64,000 nucleotides of DNA from Adineta steineri. Lineage: Eukaryota > Rotifera > Eurotatoria > Adinetida > Adinetidae. The translations under genes and the position numbers were made by a program. Shown piece by piece: positions 23,909-36,860 of the stretch. The stretch covers positions 30,993 to 94,992 of the forward strand of contig CAJNOI010000116.1 of the NCBI GenBank assembly GCA_905250115.1, in the 5' to 3' direction. Position 1 is the first letter of the stretch. Every line of letters starts with the position of its first letter. The notes under the pieces were generated by a model. It was not told where the DNA came from. It saw only the letters and a list, made by a program, of their open reading frames with translations, and made no database searches.

Positions 23909-26900
23909 GTCGTCGCGGAACTCCAACTTCCACTTTTCAACGGGGTTGTGTAAGTTGTCCGAATGGTATTGAGATACTGCTTGAATACGCTTACAGCATG
24001 ATGTATGCTTAAAGTCTGTTATTATCACTTTCGATCTTTTCAAGATATACCTTCGGAATATAAAAGTTATGAAATATTTTTTATGTGCTTTAGTGAAACC
24101 TCGGCCGACTTTGGATTTTTTCAATTTGATAATCCTGATGAGAATAATACAAACAATCTTTTATCACAGGTAAACTGCTCGAATTTTTTGCTATTGTTCA
24201 TGGAGTCAGGTCATCATATAAAACATCATCGAACCGTTTCTCAACTTTTGCCTTATTCTAATCGCATATTTATATGATATCTGTTAAGTTCATTCATCTT
24301 GATGGTCGATCAACAAAAGAGGTGGTGGCAAAATTTATCATCGATGCCTACCAGCTTCCTGTTCCTGATCTGATCCTCTCAATTCAGACAGACAGCATCA
24401 ATGTTGAGAATCAAGAAACTAAGAGCATCATTCGTCGTGGTATAGCTGCTACAGCAAGAATAACAAGTGAATAAATTGAGAAAAACTGATACGTCTTATA
24501 TACTTTTCTTCGAACATTTAGATGCATGGATTATCACAAGAGGTATCAAACAAGACATGATCGAACTAGTTGGAACAACGCTACAAACTGATGCGATGGA
24601 CAGTGATGTACCTTGCATCGGTTTCTGTAATTGGAAACGTATATCAGGTAACAAGTGTACGATATTGCTCTTGAAATATATAACATATCGTTTTAGCTAC
24701 CACTCACGGAAAAGTAAGTGCTCGAGTGAAATGCGTGTTTATGCGAATTGAACTGCGTTTTCTTTTGTTAGCGGGACAATTGCCAAACTCCTCCACAATA
24801 CAATCAAATGGATATAACTCCCATCGATGATTGCGAATTGGAATCGAACCATACTCATTTTGTTCTCTTCGATGATGAGATAGACAATGTAGAAAATATC
24901 CAATTGAAACGTGGCGAAATCGAACGTCAACTGAGCAAGACATTGCTAGAAAATAAAACTGTCAATAATGAGAATCATTCAAAGAGTGGTATGTACGATG
25001 AAAACGGGGAGAGCATTTGTAATCATTATATTAATAAGTAACATATTTTCTAGTATTTCGAAATACTGTTCCGATTGTTACGCTGTTACTTGGTGGCAAC
25101 ATTACAACACTCGTTGTTATATGTGAAGGATTACAGAATGAAACACCAGTTGTTGCTGTTCTAGTATGCATTTTTACATTTGAAAATATCTATCCTATAA
25201 AACTATATATGATGTTTGATCCGACGATTATATCTAGTTGAAGAATTTATTTCTTTTAGGGTACAGGTCATCTTGCAGATATCGTCGCTGCCCTGTGCTA
25301 CGATCTACGCTCATATCACGAACTTACCCATAAACAATTCAATGATTATCCAGATTTAAAGAAGAAATTAGAAGAAAAAAAGGAGAAAGATATACAAGAG
25401 TGCAAACTTAGATTGAAAGAATTGGGGCGTTTAGAAGGAAAGAATACAGATCAAATCGATGATAAAATTAACAAATGTGTAAAAATACTAGAAGACATGA
25501 ATACACTTATTGCTGTATACGATGGAGTTAAATGTATTGATAATCTAGAAGATGTGATTGCAGATGCAATGTGGAATGAAATATCCTATCATCGCAAGAA
25601 TAAGGAGACAAGAAACGATGGATACGATCCAAGAGCTGAAGAATTGAAATGGTGTTTGGTAAATTTTCCTTTTCTCGTCAATGAATCAATAGAAAATCCT
25701 TTTTGTGATTATTTCAGATCTGGAACAAGGAAGCACGTGGAGAACTGGAGATTTGGATTAATAGTGGAGACGAGAATTTGGCATTGGCAGAAACTAAGCG
25801 ACGTTGGGTGAGTGTCTGTTTATCTTTATCAAAATTATTGTAATTATGTATCTTTTATAGGTAAGCAAACTTGGGCAATCAGCACTCTTCGAAGCTTTGT
25901 GTCGAAACAAAGTCTCTTTCGTCAATTTGCTCATGGACAACGGTGCATCAATAGAAGCATTTGAAATCAACGATTTGCAGATTATTTGTAAAAAAGCAAT
26001 GGTAATGTAAACTAAAACAAACGTGCACAGTGCACTATTTTTCATTCGAAACATATTACTTTTACAGAATGACGATGCTCTGCCTCTCGACTGGCCTCCA
26101 CGTCATCTTCATGCATCATATGATCCGACAAAATTGTTAGAAAATATGCATAATTCTTATCTTATTCAATATTTAGGATATTACGTAAGGATAATATAAC
26201 AGTGGGTATAATAAATGCCTCTGTATGACGTATTTTAGGTCAAGAAGGAACATAAGACGCGAAAGAAACCAACGATTGAAGAACTCGTACTTTGGAATCA
26301 CAACCCAAAAGCACGACTGGAAATACAGTATTGGTACATTGTTCGATGAAAACAAGACCGAAACACTTTATCTCTGGTTTTTATTCATGAATCGACCAGA
26401 CATGGCGAAGTGTCTTTGCTCCACAATTTCGGTAACAAACACTTTCGATATATTTTTTTATCTAATTCTCTTTCTTTGACATATTCTAACGGTCAGAATC
26501 AGACTGTGGCCACACTTCTTGCTGCTACAATCTATTTCAAAGCATCAGAGAATGACAATGAAAATAGGCGTTCTTTGATAAATATTGGAAAGTAAGTAGA
26601 ACGAATTCTGTGTGTATATTGAATTTAATTTTTTAATTGAAATAGACAATTCGATGGACACTCAAAAAATCTCATCGATGAATGTTTCATTCAAGATAAA
26701 AGTCTTGCTATTAGCGTACTTGAATGCAAAGCTCCGGCATTGTATCATTGCACGCCGTTGGATGTAGCACGACGTACCGACTGCAGGGGTTTTCTTGCCA
26801 GCGATACTGTTCAAGCACATCTCGATCAAAAGTGGTATCATCATTTTGACACTCATCAAACCTTACTCAAGTTGCCTATCTATACGTGGGTTCGTTAAAT

Positions 26901-29607
26901 TTTTGCATGAGATGGGTAGAATATTCGTTTATTAATCATAATTTTTATTTAGATATGTATCGTATCGTTGTTTTTGCCTCTTATACCAATATCAGCCGCG
27001 ATTTTTCCTTTTCTCTACAAAAAATCTGCTGCCGATTCTAAAGTAATACAAATCAAACAAGATTTTTCTAATAATCATTCCCTATTCTATTGTTACACAG
27101 GAAACTAGCAACTCAATTTCATTTGGTCAGCCAGTCGCCTATCGATCGGCGTTAGTGAAAGATTTTCTCTATTCTCGATTTCCATTCTATTTTTTGTAGA
27201 TCTACAGAAGATTGGAATTTTGAGAGTATTCGAGGTCATAGACGCCAGAACACTGGTTGTAAGAAGTGGTGCACAAAGCCAATTGACGGATTGCGTGATC
27301 TATGGCTCAGAATTGTCTGGTTTTATGAAGCTCCAGTAGTGCGCTTCTACTACCATGCTGTGAGTTTTTTCTACTCTTACTCTTTTCCAAATAGCTAGAC
27401 TTTGTTATTTTATTTTGAATTCAGATATTCTTCTTTGCATTTCTAATTCTCTTCAGTTATGTTCTTCTCGTTGACTATTTTCCGTTGAATATATACGGAG
27501 AAACGCGCTCTGGTTATCAAATTTTAAGAATTCCAATCTCCGAAATTGTGTTGCACATTTGCATTTGGAGTTTAATTATCGATGCATTACACCAGGTCAG
27601 TTGTCTTTTAATTTCAATCGATTTGTGTTTCATAACTCGATATATTATTAGGTGATAATACGTGCACAATTGGGTTATAATAATATTATTAGCACTTGGA
27701 ATTGGGAGGATCTAGCAGCCGTTACTTTTTACTTGGTTGGATTTATTACCCGCTTTTTTGTTATCGAAACACTCTTCATTGTATCAAAGTAAGATGTTAT
27801 TTGATAACAGATGATTTACTTACTTTCATGTAGGATATTCATGGCAATCGATCTGATTATTTGGTCTTTTCGTGTACTTCATCTTTTTACTGCTTATGAA
27901 ATCTTGGGTCCTAAATTAGTCATGATTTATAAAATGGTGAGTATATATTATATTTAAGAATAGTATCCATCTGATTTCTAACTTTTTATTATAGATGAAA
28001 GATGCCGTTCTGATCTTCGTGTTTTTCATTCTTATTCTTCTCTTCTCATTTTCGGTTACATCCTGGTCTCTGCTAACAACTAGCAATCAAGTTAATTGGA
28101 CATATGCCGGAGATGGTTCGTTATATAATGTTACTGTAACGAATGGTGGTAGTGATCTATGGACATGGCAATTGTTACGAGATGTTTCCAATTGGGGTAT
28201 TTGGAAAGTATTCGGACAAACTGATGAACCATATAACGGTGTTGTTAGCGGTATGAATATATTTGTTTTGATCGTTTATTTTCGTAAATGACAAACTCTT
28301 GATTTTTTGTTAGGTAATGATGTTTATGGTACATTTGTTTACTTACTTGCAATTGCCTTCGTATTGATATCAAATATACTTCTTGTAAATGTTCTCATTG
28401 CGATGTTTAAGTAAGTGTATCAAATGCTAGATTTTTAAAATAATATTCTTTTGTACTATGTAGTGTGACCATTCAACGTATACTTGATCGATCGCGTATC
28501 ATTTGGAGACATCAACGATTCTTGCTAATTTATGAATACAGCGAACGACCAGTATTGCCTGCTCCGTTGAACGTCTGTTACTATCCAGTTAAATTCATAA
28601 TATATCTCTGGCGTCTTTGTTGTTGTGAACGTCCATGTGTATCATCTCGAGTCACCCAAAGTACTGGTGAAACTAAAGATATATAATATATTTTGACAAA
28701 AACTTTTCTACTTAGAAAAACAATCTGAACGTGTTCTTTCGGACATCTTATATCAGATAGATTATGAAAAAGAAATCGCCGAAATGTACTGGATACGAAA
28801 GGGATTTGTCGACAAAGAGGAAGCGCAAAGTGACAGTGATGATTATAAAAGTTTGGAGAAAAAGTATGTGTTGAATTAATGTCTTATATTACATCGGATA
28901 CTTATTCTTTTCCCTTCATAGAGTCAATAAACTTAACGATGGCATGAACAGAATACTGCAAAAAAATTCTTTACCAACACTAGATATTCAACTATCTCAA
29001 GTAAGGGTGTGGGTGTGTTTTATTGATTACTAATACTATCTACACTTTCCAGACCATTTACATCAGTATAGAGGATAGGTTTACATTGCAAAAGGTTTAT
29101 GAAAACTTTTAGAGGTTTTATTTAAATCTGTGTAATTTTAACCTGTTTGATATAATCATATTGAATAGTTTTTATTTTTAGAGTGACATTGAATCTATTT
29201 CTTCGACTACCAGTCTGAAGAAACATAAATCTGTAGCATTGTTTCCTACTGATTCTTCTCAATCGGCAAAAGCAGATGTTATAGGACGAGTGCGAGTAAA
29301 CATTATACGAATGCTCGATCTCGGAAAACCTCTGGAATTAGAAACTCGCCGACGTTCGGCTGCTGTACCTCAGACATTACCATCTGTACATCAAAATGTG
29401 CCTGTGGTTGAGAACTCAATGAAGTTAGAATCATCTAAAACATCTGGGTATGTAATTTGCTTAATTTTGCATAAAATAATTCTAACACTGTTTACCATTT
29501 TCAGACCTGTTACTATCAACATGCGGGTTTCTCGACAAAATCAACCTAACAAAGCATTATTTAACGGGAATCGATCTAATGTGACTGATGATAACCCAAT
29601 TCCATAA
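23909..29607 (+). CDS. TRPM-like cation channel
   Basis: From 24045 to the stop at 29607, 26 exons join by GT-AG splicing (~1300 aa). Domains in order: TRPM N-terminal homology/SLOG-like region (QLPVPDLILSIQ, NAWIITRGIKQDMIELVG, THFVLFDDE, VAVLGTGHLADIVAALCYD, exons 24289-25658); helical repeats (25718-26889); transmembrane block (26953-28410) with a pore-loop region at WGIWKVFGQTDEPYNG and the S6-like NILLVNVLIAMF; then a TRP-box/ERPVLPAP segment and a charged coiled coil (EKEIAEMYWIRKGF). It would form a tetrameric Ca2+/monovalent-cation channel in the plasma membrane. The first exon is unresolved: 23909-23963 (GTPTSTFQRGCVSC) fits in phase, and 23305-23346 is a further candidate. Exon 26239-26431 is 193 nt where flanking phases need a multiple of three, so it carries one extra base; this is either an assembly error or a disabling mutation. 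Confidence 0.82.
28997..29045. repeat. Telomere-like motif at a splice donor
   Basis: The intron after exon 28922-29000 begins GTAAGGGTGTGGGTGTG, so the donor site is also the start of the telomere-like unit. The complementary half is only weakly present (CTACACTTTCC). Confidence 0.5.
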
Positions 29608-31175
29608 TCAAGATATGGTGGTCATTCACACAAATATAACTAATCGCTTGTATTATCATTACTTCGATCTCTTTTTCTATATGAACTAAAATCTTCTCTA
29701 CAAATTGAATAAAATCGCACACTTTTAAACGTTTTAAGAATACTTTGTCCTTTGAAACTGAACATATTCGTATAGGCACTTCTTGACGAATATTGAGAAA
29801 ATGATTTCTGTTTACATCATGTCATGTAATCACGAATATTGCCTTTATGAATTGTTCGATGACATATATTACTAATGATAAAAAAATATATGCTTTCCTT
29901 TTTGCTCAATTTACTTATGTCATAACCAGAATGTTCATATTATTTTACTCATAACTCATGGATTAAAAACATCAAAGTCTGTCTTACAAATTAATAAATA
30001 CTCATATTTTAGTAATCAATCATTCTATATCAATGTTCAATATATAACAGATGCTGCAGTAATAATTGAGGGTGTGGGTGTGGATGGGTGATGATAACAA
30101 CGACACGCACACCTTCAACTATGTTATTGCATCAATGCTTTTTTATGTGGAAAATAATGTATCAATGAAATGAAATGGAAAGATGAAAATAAACAGAGAA
30201 GTGTTTTCGTTTCACTAGAGATTCTTTTTCTATTCATTAAAGGTTAGATATTAAGGAAAAATAAAACTAAAACATTGGCAATCATTTTACTTTTTCAGAA
30301 TACAAAATCGTATAATTCTACTTATACAGATCACTTATAGCGTTGCTAGGTTACCGAAGAATTGTTGGCAGGTGATCAAGTTCAAATTCCCTCAAGAACG
30401 TGGCCAACATGAAGAAAACGAGCAGCGATATAATTTTTTTGTATTATTCAAATACATTATTAGAAAGTGAATGCAGAATAATTTTTTTTTCAAAATCAAA
30501 GGAGTCAACCTGAATATTAAATTACATTGAAATAAACTCGCGATCTTGTTCTCTGATGATACAATCAGTTAACAAAGTTTCTGTTCAGGAGTGTCCGATC
30601 TCTAATACCATTCATATTTGGAAGCTGGAACTTGGATCATCGACAAAGAATGACATGCTGATCATTTCATTCTATTGATACGAACTCGCTGGATGTTTCG
30701 TTAAAGAGCTAGTACCTAATTACTAAACTGTCACCAGGTGTCAGAATTAGAAGAACGAAGATTTCTGTTTGTTTAATTGTACAGCTCTCGCTCTCACCTT
30801 CAAAATGTTGTCCTTTGAAAAAACAACAAACAGTTTCTTTGGCAACTCGAAAATATTTTTTTGATGTTGATTTAACTATACGTCACTCATGTGATTTCAT
30901 TTTTGCTGCGTCAGTAAGGCAGAATCTGATTTTGCGGAATGAATGTTTTATTGAAGTTAATGACCATAATGCATGTTTCATATTGAACAACAATGGATAA
31001 TGTATTAGACAATCGAGATATATGATCAGTTTAAATATTCGCAATCATAGATGAAAAGAGTCTTTCTTTCTTATTATGCATCTTTACTGAATATCGTCTA
31101 ATGATCAAACTAGTTTATTTATCTAATTAAGAGAGATTCAATATTAATGTCTGTTGATGAACAATAAGAAGTTGA
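29608..31175. other. Intergenic between convergent genes
   Basis: No gene recognised. It contains one of the best telomere-like hairpins (30067-30122). The rest is AT-rich. Confidence 0.45.
30067..30122. repeat. Telomere-like hairpin element
   Basis: TTGAGGGTGTGGGTGTGGAT on the left; ACACGCACACCTTCAA on the right; ~20-bp spacer. Confidence 0.75.
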
Positions 31176-31923
31176 TTATAAAAAGTTGCCAGCACCACCG
31201 CCGAATGTTTGAGATAATTTATATACTATCGCACATAATCCCATTAAATCAACAAAATCAAGACAACCATTTTGATTTTTATCCACTAATAGAAATAATC
31301 CTTTAGTCAAATCTAAAGAAAATGCCATTATTCACAATATATATCTATTGAATTTCTCATCATACTTACATGGTGATACAAAACCAAGACCCATTTCTTG
31401 AAAATACGTTTGAATATCTTCAGTTGTAATTTTTCCATCCCCATTTTTGTCAAATGATTTATATAAGTCATACATCTTTTTAGCATTGCTAATTGTTGAA
31501 CCTAAATCAATTGTAATCAGAGCCTGACAAGATTTTCGAATTCTTGTAACCTACCAATTTCACCAAGAAAACCACCGTTACCACTCTGCTCATCTTGTTG
31601 ACCATCTGAAAATAGCTTATAAGTATTATATCCCGCTTGAATCATTGCTAATGAATCATTTTCATCTTTGTTTCCAGAAAACTAAATAGAGCGTAATTAG
31701 ATTAGAATAGATACAACTTGATTTGATCTACCAAGCCGAAAACTGATTCTCCCAAGGACATAAAATGTGAAGATTGACGGATTCGTTCTGCTTCTTGACT
31801 TGTTTGATTTCGAAAGCCATTGATAAAGTCATCCGCATTATTAATGCCTACTGTTTCAAGCATACTGAATAATGTTCCATTCTCTAAGTGTTCACGACCG
31901 AAATTTAACAAATCTGTCAACAT
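31176..31923 (-). CDS. EF-hand calcium-binding protein, 195 aa
   Basis: Four exons (31923..31732, 31681..31555, 31501..31370, 31312..31176) give a closed 588-nt frame. Two EF-hand loops are visible. Residues 124-135 are DKNGDGKITTED, canonical except Asp instead of Glu at position 12. Residues 161-172 are DKNQNGCLDFVD, also with Asp last. The N-terminal ~100 residues are helical-looking with no recognised motif, followed by a Gly/Gln/Ser-rich linker (DGQQDEQSGNGG). The tail is GGGAGNFL. There is no signal peptide, so a cytosolic calcium sensor or buffer is likely. The first 64 residues include an acidic patch but no clear third hand. Confidence 0.82.
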
Positions 31924-33403
31924 GTTCGATTAAATCTAAAGAAATCTCAACATTAGCTTGTTAAAATCCTCTGTATGTTAGGCATCTATTCAAGCCTACG
32001 ACGTATGCGTGAGAGCGAAAAAATGAATAAGACCTTTAAGTAAAGAAAGAATCGATTTTTCTAACGCGTTGAAATAAAATCATTCTCCTTTTGAAACCAT
32101 ACACTTTTTTCTTAACTTGCGTTCTTCTTTTTAAATGCGTTACGTGTATGTGTATGTTTCTCAGGCAACACGACGTGGATGATCGTAGATTTAATAAAAT
32201 CAAATTGAGCTATATACTTAAGATATAAATGATAATTTGCTCATCTGAACTCTTGCTTTTCAGCGATCGATATAATTAGATAAAAATAACTGTTGAATTA
32301 ATGTGTTTTATAGAATAATAGAAAAAATATATGTACATGTTTGATTTGCCAGCGCGTTTCGTGTTGTTTACTAAAATCATACAACACTCATCAGGGTTCT
32401 GCATATATATATAAATCGAAAAAGAGAAAAGAAAATAGAAGTGTTGTACTCACGTAGAAATCGATCAAATCATAGATTGACCATAGTGATGAAATTAACA
32501 TGAATTTCTGATCAAAACCAAATAACTTGATATTATTTGATTAAGTTGCATAATTTTAACAATTAGTTGTTCAGTAAACGAACATCGATCTATAATATTG
32601 AATTAATCTAATTGAGAAAGATTCAGTAGATATGCTTGGAAGTAATTTATTTTATATACATAGAAAATAACCTAATTGGACAAAGAACGTCTTTTTTTCC
32701 ACTATTAGAAGTGTGATAAAAATAATTTGTGTTTCTACAACAAAAACAAAAATAATATTTTAATCATAAGTAAAGTATTGAGATAAAGTAATAAAAAGAA
32801 TATTATAAAACTAAGCTTTGGCATATCATACAATAGAATATAAAGTTAAATTGAAACGAATCAATAGCATCAGTAATTAAAAAATATGTCGTATATATTT
32901 TTTTACATGAAATGTTTTAAGATTCTATATATAGATAGATGATGAATTTTAAAGGTTATGAATCATAATATCTAGCAAAAGTGGCTTTAAATTCTTCTAT
33001 GAAATCAATATTTAGCTATACATAAAACACTAATAATCAGTTTTACGTTGTTGATGGTGTTTGTCTATAGGTGATAGTTAGGATGCAAATGTCGATATTA
33101 TTTATCCACACCCACAAAATGAATTTTTTTCTATTGAAGTACATGTAATAGTCAATAAATATTATCTAATCATTCAGTAGTAGACAAAAGAATCTTTTGA
33201 CCTCTATATGACTTCTTGACCTTTCTTTCTAGCATAACACTTATGCCCGAACGACGGACATTGTTTGCAATATATATATATATACGTATGCAAGTTTCAT
33301 GTATGAACAGCACGAGTTGTAGTGTGAGAAGATTAATATCTTACGTAGCATCATGTGTACTCAGAAAAAATCTGTTAATGTCATTTCTGATCAATTTATA
33401 ACA
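31924..33403. other. Divergent intergenic region
   Basis: Between the EF-hand (-) and four-TM (+) genes. No gene recognised. A weak half-element with ATCCACACCCACAAAA occurs near 33104-33118, and a short TA-rich run near 33272. Confidence 0.4.
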
Positions 33404-34343
33404 ATGACAGAGGAATCTGTAACAACAGACGTAAGTATTTATCAAACATATCCGAGCTTAACAGTTAATTTAAAGAATAGCTGTCTATAAGATGAATCTT
33501 TTACGTAAAACAACATTAAAAATAAAAATGCGTCGATCTTTTAGAGAACCATCATTAAAGTCGGATATCGACATTTACCTATCATGTGCATCACAATATG
33601 TTTGATGGGCAGCATGCTTATCTTTGATTGCATTTACAATTTCTATGTAAGTTTCCTATAGGTTTCCATCAAAAATAAAATTCTCTATATATTCACATAA
33701 CGTATATTTAGACTATGAAAGATATTGGCAAAAGTTTTGGAGAACTCGTTACGATACTCTTTATCAATTCATTCAGTATTCTTTGTTTTGGTTGGCCTAA
33801 AGATGAATCGTTCGATCCAGCATCAGCGGGAACAAATAGGGTAAGTGTATTATTTATCGAAATTAAAATGTAAATTGTGTGATTTGTCAACTAGATAAAG
33901 TTTATCAAAACCACTCACGACTGGGGTCTAGTTGTGCTACCATTTGCATTTGCTGCTTGTTTGCTTAATCTTTGTTTTAGTGACCTTGTCACAGTATGTT
34001 TTCTTTTTTGACATATGGACTGAAATATAATTTGTTTCTTTGTCATAAATAGTTCACTTGCGCCGCCAATCAAATTTATTTTATTTGTTTGGCAATTTTT
34101 GCAATCATAGTTGGTATTTTCATTTGTTTTTGGTTGTATTATGATACAAATATTGTGGGTTATGATTCTATAATAAATATTAAAAAACAAGTGAGTTATT
34201 CATTATCTTAATTCTTTTTCATTAATTAGCAGAAAATATTTTAGAAAATTCCTTTCAAATGGTTATCATTATGGATGTACAATTTGAAACATATGTTGAT
34301 GAAAAATTACGCTGCGAATGGCATGATAGTCGAGAGTGATTGA
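33404..34343 (+). CDS. Small four-transmembrane protein, 197 aa, family unknown
   Basis: Six exons (33404-33430, 33545-33646, 33712-33840, 33895-33993, 34053-34190, 34245-34343), all introns phase 0, closed 594-nt frame. About four hydrophobic segments are seen: LPIMCITICLMGSMLIFDCI, ELVTILFINSFSILCF, WGLVVLPFAFAACLLNLCF and IYFICLAIFAIIVGIFICF. The N-terminus (MTEESVTTD) is short and polar and probably cytosolic; the C-terminus is short and basic. The topology recalls tetraspan/MARVEL-type proteins, but no diagnostic motif was found. Introns are 51-114 nt. Confidence 0.75.
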
Positions 34344-34405
34344 CTGATATATAATTTTTTTTGTAAATATAAATCTTTAAAATAAATTTGAAGAAGTAAC
34401 AATTA

Positions 34406-35129
34406 CAGTCGAACCCGCTTATAAGAGCCTAGTCAGGGAATCAAAAAGTGGCTCTTTTATCTGAACTATATGTAAAATAAAGCAACAATTGATTCTTATC
34501 AACATTTATTAAGTATTACATAGATACACACACATACATAAATTTATTTAAAGAAATCCGTGATTTTACATTGAGTACGATTGATTGAAGCGTTCTTTTC
34601 GATCATGTCTTCGATATCATAATATGAATTATAATGTGTAAAATGCTCTTCCAAATACTTGCGAACTGTCGAAAGACACATCAGCTCATCTTTATGAGAG
34701 ACACCTGGCATCGGTTTATCAACAATTCCAGCCTCTTCTTCTTCTTCCTCTAAATCGGTCATTCCTTATCGATTTAGTTTCACTGAATCGCAAATTTCGA
34801 CATCCGTGAGATTTCCAAAACATTCGGTTTCCTTATCACAATCGACTCTGAAAAATAAAGATTCAACGAAAAATAAGGAACAATATATAGGGCATAGAAA
34901 GAAGAAAAATATCATAGATGATGAACATGAAAGAAAGAAGAACGAAGGAAAGGAAAAATTCATCACATATATATGAGAGAAAAGAAAAAGAAGAAGAACA
35001 TAGTACATATATAATCATACAGATAAAAAAGCTCTTTTATGCGGACTAAAATCGCAAAAAAGTGCCAAAAAACGGCTCTTATGAGCGGATAGCTCCTTTA
35101 TCCGGGGCTCTTATAAACGGCTTCGATTG
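34406..35129 (-). mobile_element. Internally deleted pogo/Tigger-like DNA transposon, 724 bp
   Basis: Terminal inverted repeats CAGTCGAACCCGCTTATAAG (left) and the near complement reading CAATCGAAGCCGTTTATAAG (right), flanked by TA (34404-34405 and 35130-35131). The repeated GGCTCTTWTATSMGGA motif recurs inside both ends. Minus-strand remnants of a Tigger transposase C-terminus remain: CFGNLTDVEICDSVKLNR, then a stop, then DLEEEEEEAG and an end NRTQCKITDFFK (34762..34544). The DDE catalytic core is missing, so the copy is inactive. Confidence 0.85.
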
Positions 35130-35569
35130 TATATTGACTATCGTTCCTGTTTATGAATCTCTTATTCTGTCAAGTTTATTGTAAACACGTAGAAACTACC
35201 TATTGAATTAAACGAAAAAGTTAAAACGAACTAAACATTGTAGGTGATTCTGAGATATGGCAAAGCTTGATCAAAACAATAGACAACTGTTTCAGTTTTA
35301 GACATTCATCAAGAGATTTCAACTATGAGAAAATCTTTTGTTAATAAGATTTATATATTAATCATTAAGACAAATAATCCTGAAAAATTAAGACATTTGT
35401 TGTCTTTTAGACGTAAAGATGGAATAGTTTATTGATAAATAAATAAATAATTAGAATAAACTCCTAAAAAGAAATGTGGTTTACTAATCTTTGAATGCAA
35501 ATATTTTAAATTCATATGATTTTAAATCAAGAGCAGTCATCCTATTCCGCAATGTTGAACATTTCAGGA

Positions 35570-36410
35570 ACCAGTTCCGCTCCGGAATCGATTCCGTTCA
35601 ATTCCGGGAACTCGATCGACACATAATATCCGATACCCACTCGAAAATTGATCGAGTTCCGTCCAATTCCGGAATTGGGAGGAATTCCGTATAATTCCGG
35701 AATCGGTGGGAATTCCATGTAATTCAGTAATTAGAAGTGGTCCACGCAATTCCGGAATTGGTGGGAATCGGTAGGAATGCCGGCCAATTCCGGAATCGGA
35801 ACCAATTCCCGTAATTCCGGAATCGGTGGGAATTCTCAGGAATTCCGTCCAATTCCACCGAATTCCGTCTTGATGAAATTCCCGGAATTCCGTAACGGAA
35901 TTAGATCGTATCCAGACGGGATAACTTATCAGTACAACACAATAAATGTGGGTGAAGTGGATGGTGTGATTCCGGTACGGAATTCCGGAATCGGAACCAA
36001 TTCCCGCAATTCCGGAATTGGTAGGAATTGGCGGAAATTGGTAAGAATTCTGTGTAATTCCGTAATTAGAACTAGTCCACGCAATTCCGGAATTGGTGGG
36101 AATCGGCAGGAATTCCCAGGAATTCCGTCCAATTCCAATGAATTCCGTCTTGATGCAATTCCCGGAATTAGATCGTATCCAAACGGGATAACTTATCAAC
36201 ACAACACAATAAATGTAGGTGAGGTGGATGGTGTGATTCCGGAATCGGTAGGAATTCCGTGCAATTCCGGAATCGGTAGGAAATCCGTACAATTCCGGAA
36301 TCGGTCGAACGCGATCAATCTCGGCTGGGTGTCTTATGTTATGTGTCGATCGAGTTCCCGGAATTGGACGGAATCGATTCCGGTGCGGAACTGCCCATGT
36401 CGCTCTTTTT
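35570..36410. repeat. GGAATTCCG-rich array inside the left TIR
   Basis: Dozens of short units such as AATTCCGGAATCGGTAGG recur, many self-complementary (GGAATTCC, CCGGAATTCCGG). A larger duplication is visible: the segment around 35865-36020 recurs at about 36130-36260, including GATCGTATCCARACGGGATA and CACAATAAATGTRGGTGARG. Long open frames on both strands here are a by-product of the repeat and are not genes. Confidence 0.9.
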
Positions 36411-36860
36411 TCCATAAAACCGTCGGTAACCGTCGGTTGTGCTAAGAACCAGCGGTGACCGGTGGTTGAAGCTAGAACCGACTGTTAACCGCGGTTACCG
36501 ATCGGTTTCGACCAGCGGATTTTAACGATGAAGCGATAAACAAAAACAAACAAACTATATGTACTGATATAAAAAAAATTAGAAATAATCATCAATATGA
36601 TTAGAATTCTCTTGTTCTACTTGTTTTATCAAGATTTAGGGAAACAAAACTCATATTTTAAAGCTATACTAAGATGTCGCTTTTTTCTTTCTCATTGGAT
36701 TGATTGAAATTGTTCAAGACTTGTTCATTAGATAAAGGACATAATGAATGAATCAATTGTTGAAGATAATTTTTTAAGTTTATAATATCTATGTATATGG
36801 TTTCCATTTTTATTTGTTAATTTGTCTTGAAATTTCTTGCACAATTAATTTTATTTTTAG

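Noticed and set aside
26239-26431. Calling the TRPM gene a pseudogene
   Set aside because: Only one base is out of place in 26 exons, and an assembly error is at least as likely as a real mutation.
30346-30402. tRNA-like B-box (GTTCAAATTC)
   Set aside because: No acceptor stem or cloverleaf could be paired around it and the box has an extra base.
35564-36445. Long open frames on both strands (over 200 codons) across the GGAATTCC array
   Set aside because: They are a by-product of a stop-free repeat unit. The peptides are low-complexity NSGIGRN-type repeats on both strands and there are no coding features.
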